Positions 26,091 through 29,224 of a stretch of 29,224 bases of DNA are shown in pieces (within the stretch, counting starts at the first letter, position 1; each line of letters opens with the position of its first letter). A program made the position numbers and the translations under genes. The notes under the pieces were generated by a model. That model was not told the DNA's origin. It searched no databases and saw nothing but the letters and a program-made list of their open reading frames with translations. The stretch is from positions 1 through 29,224 of IMG/VR virus record IMGVR_UViG_3300034012_001258; one strand, written 5' to 3'. This DNA is from a virus.

Positions 26091-27025
26091 CCACTAGCGG
26101 TTCAACAGATTTCTCACCAGAGTTCACAGAGATCGCTGAAGAGGCGTGGGAGAGGGCTGGCCGTGAGATGCGGACTGGTTATGATCTTCGTACAGCTCGT
26201 AGGTCTATGAATCTGATGACTATCGAGTGGCAGAACCGCGGCATCAACATGTGGACCATTGATCAGGGAACTATCACCCTGACGGCAGGCGTCAATACGT
26301 ATGCATTACCTATCGATACGATTGACCTGCTCGAGCATGTCATACGTACAGGACAGAATGTTTCATCGACACAAGCGGATCTTACGATCACGCGTATTAG
26401 CGTTTCAACCTACGCAACAATTCCAAACAAACTTCAGCAAGCCAGACCCATACAGGTTTGGATTCAGCGCTTATCGGGGCAGGTGTCACCGGCTAATGCA
26501 ACATTATCTTCGACGATTAATTCATCGACTACAACGATCACACTGAGTTCGACAGTTAGCCTTCCGAGTGCAGGATTTATCAGGATTGATAGCGAAGACA
26601 TTCTGTATCAATGGCTTGATGGCAATAGTCTTGGTGGTGTAGTCCGCGGACAAAACGGGACAACAGCAGCAAGTCATACATCAGGCGCGACAATCTACAA
26701 TCCAAACCTTCCCGCGGTAACAGTCTGGCCTACGCCAGACAACAGTACGACGTACCAATTTGTCTACTGGAGAATGAGAAGAGTTCAGAACGCAGGATCA
26801 GGTATTCAAACAGCCGATATGAACTTTCGTTTCTTGCCGTGTCTTGTGGCAGGTCTTGCCTACTATATAGCCATGAAAGTACCGGAACTTGTGACTCGAG
26901 TTCCTATGTTGAAAGAAGCCTACGAAGAGCAATTCAACTTAGCCGCTGGCGAAGATAGAGAGAAGGCAGCTATACGATTTGTACCACGCCAACAGTTCAT
27001 AGGATCTGGAGGCGGCTATGGGTAA
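26087..27025 (+). CDS. head-tail adaptor-like (P22 gp4-type) protein with inserted beta domain (312 aa)
   Basis: Probably binds under the portal to seal packaged DNA and attach the tail. Landmarks shared with a common aquatic-phage adaptor family: DFSPEFTEIAEEAWERAGRE, MRTGYDLRTARRSMNLMTIE, WQNRGINMWTIDQGTITLTA, TYALPIDTIDLLEHVIRTGQ, NKLQQARPIQVWIQR, and a late FRFLPCLVAGLAYYIAMKVP with LKEAYEEQFNLAAGEDREKA. Between about 136 and 208 a Thr/Ser-rich beta segment (TLSSTINSSTTTITLSSTVS, GVVRGQNGTTAASHTSGATI) interrupts the core. ATGA overlap at the start, eight-base overlap at the end. Confidence 0.75.
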   Translation: MTTSGSTDFSPEFTEIAEEAWERAGREMRTGYDLRTARRSMNLMTIEWQNRGINMWTIDQGTITLTAGVNTYALPIDTIDLLEHVIRTGQNVSSTQADLTITRISVSTYATIPNKLQQARPIQVWIQRLSGQVSPANATLSSTINSSTTTITLSSTVSLPSAGFIRIDSEDILYQWLDGNSLGGVVRGQNGTTAASHTSGATIYNPNLPAVTVWPTPDNSTTYQFVYWRMRRVQNAGSGIQTADMNFRFLPCLVAGLAYYIAMKVPELVTRVPMLKEAYEEQFNLAAGEDREKAAIRFVPRQQFIGSGGGYG

Positions 27026-27431
27026 TAGATTTGCCTCTGGTAAATATTCTATCGCGATGTGCGATAGGTGTGGACAGCAATTTAAGTTAAAGCGTCTTCG
27101 TACTGAAGTTATTAAAACCAAGCGGTATAACCTATTAGTATGTAATGAGTGCTGGGATCCCGACCAGCCTCAATTGCTTCTTGGCATGTTTCCGGTTGAT
27201 GATCCACAGGCTGTTAGAAACCCAAGAAAAGACACCACTTATGTCACCGCAGGGGTAAATGGTTTACAACTATTACCTAATTCAACTGGCGGATTCCCAA
27301 CGGGCGGTTCTCGAGATATTCAATGGGGATGGAGTCCTGTAGGTGGGGCAGCAGCGTATGACGACCCTCTAACACCAAACTACTTGGTGGCAACGACGGC
27401 TGTTGGTACAGTATCGATATCCACGACTTAG
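27018..27431 (+). CDS. zinc-ribbon phage protein (137 aa)
   Basis: Two CxxC pairs (CDRC at 15-18, CNEC at 42-45) frame QQFKLKRLRTEVIKTKRYNL, a treble-clef/zinc-ribbon-like unit. It continues DPDQPQLLLGMFPVDDPQAV, RNPRKDTT and ends in a low-charge beta-rich segment. The family is frequent next to adaptor genes in aquatic phages. Function unknown; metal binding is likely from the cysteines. GGAGGC lies before ATG 27018. Confidence 0.75.
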   Translation: MGNRFASGKYSIAMCDRCGQQFKLKRLRTEVIKTKRYNLLVCNECWDPDQPQLLLGMFPVDDPQAVRNPRKDTTYVTAGVNGLQLLPNSTGGFPTGGSRDIQWGWSPVGGAAAYDDPLTPNYLVATTAVGTVSISTT

Positions 27432-27440
27432 GAGTTTAAA

Positions 27441-27623
27441 ATGGATGCAAAGACAGCAGTACATAAACACGAGAAAGCCATGCACCCTGGCAAGCCTATG
27501 ACAAAGTTAGCAAAAGGTGGAAAGACCAACGCTGATATGTTAAAGATGGGTAGGAACTTAGCTAAGGTTGCAAACCAAAAGAAGTCTTCATTTACTTACA
27601 AGTCTTCTGGACGGGGGAAGTAA
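27441..27623 (+). CDS. small Lys-rich phage protein (60 aa)
   Basis: Function unknown. Opens MDAKTAVHKHEKAMHPGKPM, then TKLAKGGKTNADMLKMGRNL and AKVANQKKSSFTYKSSGRGK. Very basic with His; the KHEKAMHPGKPMTKL piece recurs in aquatic phages. AGGAGTTTAAA lies before the ATG. TAATG overlap with the next gene. Confidence 0.68.
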   Translation: MDAKTAVHKHEKAMHPGKPMTKLAKGGKTNADMLKMGRNLAKVANQKKSSFTYKSSGRGK

Positions 27624-27775
27624 TGAAAGAGCAGAAGAACCCCAATCAACCCAAGCCTGCGCCAAATCCGACGACGGCTGGGTACCCTGAGAAAAACGTT
27701 AAAACGACTGGTATAAAGATACGTGGTACTGGCGCTGCGACTAAAGGTGTAATGGCTAGGGGGCCGATGGCGTGA
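27623..27775 (+). CDS. very small basic RGTGAATKG protein (50 aa)
   Basis: ATG at 27623 overlaps the previous stop (TAATG); TGA overlaps the GTG of the next gene. After a Pro/Lys-rich start (KEQKNPNQPKPAPNPTTAGY) comes TTGIKIRGTGAATKGVMARG and PMA at the C-terminus. The RGTGAATKG..ARGPMA end is a recurrent short motif in aquatic phage virion regions. Function unknown. Confidence 0.65.
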   Translation: MKEQKNPNQPKPAPNPTTAGYPEKNVKTTGIKIRGTGAATKGVMARGPMA

Positions 27776-28683
27776 ATTACCAAGAGATTGTTACGGCGGT
27801 ACAAGACTACCTCGAAACAACTTTTAGTACGGTGGACATGAATACCATGATCCGCCAAGCAGAGCAACGTATTTACAATACGGTGCAGATTGCTAATCTT
27901 CGTAAAAACGTTACCGGTTCTTTAACAGCAAATAATAAATATTTGCAATGCCCTCCGGACATGCTTTCAGTTTATTCGCTGGCTGTTGTTAAAACAAACG
28001 GCGAATATTTATATTTATTAAATAAAGATGTAAATTTTATTAGAGAAGCATACCCCGACCCATCTACCACCGGGCTTCCAAAGCATTACGCAATTTTTGG
28101 CCCAGATTATCCAACGACTCCTAATGAGCTTGTGTTTATTGTTGGCCCCACCCCTGATACGGGGTATAGTGCAGAACTTCATTATTATTTTTACCCAACG
28201 TCAATAGTTCAACGTGCCATTAATAGTCTTGGGGCGATATCAGGCGGTTCTGGATATGTAAACGGCACTTACTTTAATGTGCCGCTTTCAGGGGGTAGTG
28301 GTGAAGCTGCTTATGCAACCATCACTGTATCCGGCGGAGTTGTTACAGCGGTAAATATTACAAATTCAGGATGTTTGTACGTAGCCAACGATTCTTTAAC
28401 TTGTTCTAATTCAAGCATAGGCGGCACAGGTTCTGGATTTTCGGTAATAGTATCAACTGTTGATAATGCTCTTGGGACAACTTGGCTTGGGGATAATTTT
28501 GATTCAGCCTTATTAAACGCAACAATTTTGGAAGGAGCGGCGTTTCTAAAATTAGAGCCTGATCTCCTGAAGCTTGCAAGCGACCGCTATGTTCAGTCAA
28601 TTGCATTACTTAAGAACCTTGGTGATGGCAAGCAGCGTATGGATGCTTACAGAGATGGTCAGGTTCGGGTACAAGTGTCATGA
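27772..28683 (+). CDS. SU10-adaptor-like/tail-connector protein with inserted beta domain (303 aa)
   Basis: Probably a connector below the portal. The outer parts match a frequent aquatic-phage adaptor family (SU10 adaptor type): MNYQEIVTAVQDYLETTFST, MIRQAEQRIYNTVQIANLRK, NVTGSLTANNKYLQCPPDML, DVNFIREAYPDPSTTGLPKH, IVGPTPDTGYSAELHYYFYP, then after the insert TWLGDNFDSALLNATILEGA and ALLKNLGDGKQRMDAYRDGQ. An insertion at about 152-234 (SGGSGYVNGTYFNVPLSGGS, VSGGVVTAVNITNSGCLY, GGTGSGFSVIV) has a beta-repeat look. GTG start with AGGGGG upstream. Confidence 0.75.
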   Translation: MNYQEIVTAVQDYLETTFSTVDMNTMIRQAEQRIYNTVQIANLRKNVTGSLTANNKYLQCPPDMLSVYSLAVVKTNGEYLYLLNKDVNFIREAYPDPSTTGLPKHYAIFGPDYPTTPNELVFIVGPTPDTGYSAELHYYFYPTSIVQRAINSLGAISGGSGYVNGTYFNVPLSGGSGEAAYATITVSGGVVTAVNITNSGCLYVANDSLTCSNSSIGGTGSGFSVIVSTVDNALGTTWLGDNFDSALLNATILEGAAFLKLEPDLLKLASDRYVQSIALLKNLGDGKQRMDAYRDGQVRVQVS

Positions 28684-29096
28684 GTATTGTTCAAAGTCAG
28701 ACTACAAGCTTTAAATACGAGCTTTACTTGGGCGTTCATAATTTACAAACGGATGTGTTGAAGATCGCTCTCTACACGGCAAATGCAGATTTAAATCAAA
28801 ACACAACTGTGTACACGGCGACGAATGAAATATCGGGTACAGGATACACAGCAGGCGGGAAGATATTGACGGGTGCAACAGTAAGTTCATCGGGAACAAC
28901 AGCATACGTTGATTTTGATAATGTTGTATGGAACCCCGCGTCTTTTACGGCAAGATGTGCATTGATATACAACAGTAGCAAAGCAGACCGTTCGGTAGCG
29001 ATTCTTGATTTTGGGTCTGACAAAACGACCACGACTCAATTTATAATTACGATGCCGACTAATTCCGCAACGAATGCATTAATACGGATGGATTAG
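28680..29096 (+). CDS. virion structural protein, likely tail-associated (138 aa)
   Basis: Probable virion component. ATGA overlap with the previous gene. Beta-rich: TTSFKYELYLGVHNLQTDVL, KIALYTANADLNQNTTVYTA, NEISGTGYTAGGKILTGATV, TAYVDFDNVVWNPASFTARC, ALIYNSSKADRSVAILDFGS and TTTTQFIITMPTN. The pattern (KIALY..., TGYTAGGK.L...., A.Y..SKA.R.V..LDFG) is a widespread phage structural family. Exact place unknown. Confidence 0.75.
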   Translation: MSIVQSQTTSFKYELYLGVHNLQTDVLKIALYTANADLNQNTTVYTATNEISGTGYTAGGKILTGATVSSSGTTAYVDFDNVVWNPASFTARCALIYNSSKADRSVAILDFGSDKTTTTQFIITMPTNSATNALIRMD

Positions 29097-29098
29097 AG

Positions 29099-29224
29099 AT
29101 GGAAAAAGCACGAACAAACGACCAATTTTCAAGCGGTTTAACCGCCCGGACAGGTTCAGGCGAGAAAGCTTTGGCGTGTGGCAGATATTACGCAGAGTGC
29201 CGAGACAAAGATGGCAACCTGAAA
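29099..29224 (+). CDS. 5' end of a virion structural protein, cut by the window edge
   Basis: First 42 codons only. Begins MEKARTNDQFSSGLTARTGS, then GEKALACGRYYAECRDKDGN and LK at the edge. The G.Y..ECRDKDGNLK stretch is the usual start of a phage structural family of virion proteins that continues with a W-rich segment. No stop is visible before 29224. Confidence 0.6.
   Translation, partial: MEKARTNDQFSSGLTARTGSGEKALACGRYYAECRDKDGNLK

Noticed and set aside
1-29224. tRNA genes, CRISPR arrays, integrase or att sites
   Set aside because: No cloverleaf-like segment with a TTCRA arm, no regularly spaced repeats and no recombinase motif were noticed by eye; a tRNAscan or repeat search could still find something weak.

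Overview
This window is part of a tailed double-stranded DNA phage (Caudoviricetes) genome or prophage-like contig. The evidence is a contiguous packaging and virion module (terminase small and large subunits, portal, scaffold-like protein, major capsid protein, adaptor-like proteins), very tight gene packing with ATGA/TAATG overlaps almost throughout, and no chromosomal housekeeping genes. Many small genes resemble families common in uncultured aquatic phages (DUF3310, DUF5872-like, DUF6321-like, basic 'ADG..KKGKTRG' proteins). No host marker, integrase, DNA polymerase, lysin or tRNA gene is visible, so host and lifestyle stay open; a proteobacterial host is only an impression from the resemblance of the small genes.

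Layout: (1) 1-3081, minus strand: about twelve small, translationally coupled early-type genes, including DUF3310, read from a divergent promoter region at about 3106-3158. (2) 3189-6657, plus strand: a DNA-metabolism operon with a small protein, a ParB-like/HTH/coiled-coil protein, an SF2 helicase with zinc ribbon and a Toprim primase-like protein, ended by a terminator at 6671-6698. (3) 6643-10437, minus strand: an accessory block with a DpdA-like (TGT-fold) 7-deazaguanine DNA transglycosylase candidate, a cysteine-rich GP88-family protein, two paralogous small proteins, a 40-residue HTH protein and two very small membrane peptides, read from a promoter at 10465-10494. (4) 10580-29224, plus strand: the late module, with TerS, a LexA-like DNA-binding protein, a PD-(D/E)XK-like protein, TerL, portal, a double-domain 2OG-Fe(II) oxygenase, a glycosyltransferase-like protein, a GroES-like protein, scaffold, decoration and capsid proteins, small basic proteins, adaptors and further virion proteins.

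Four points stand out. First, a prolyl-4-hydroxylase-like protein sits directly before and overlaps a protein resembling plant and algal hydroxyproline/serine O-glycosyltransferases, inside the head-gene operon; together they could hydroxylate and then glycosylate a protein. Second, the DpdA-like enzyme lies in one block with a GP88-family protein, suggesting a DNA-modification or anti-restriction island. Third, two homing endonuclease genes (GIY-YIG after the capsid gene, HNH antisense near 25.3-25.8 kb) have invaded the late operon, each with a good sigma70-type promoter. The HNH insertion left a readable scar: a broken 5' fragment, a synonymously recoded copy of the same codons, and a new N-terminus that doubles as the HNH promoter. 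Fourth, a 26-bp perfect palindrome lies immediately upstream of the LexA-like gene and is a candidate autoregulatory operator.
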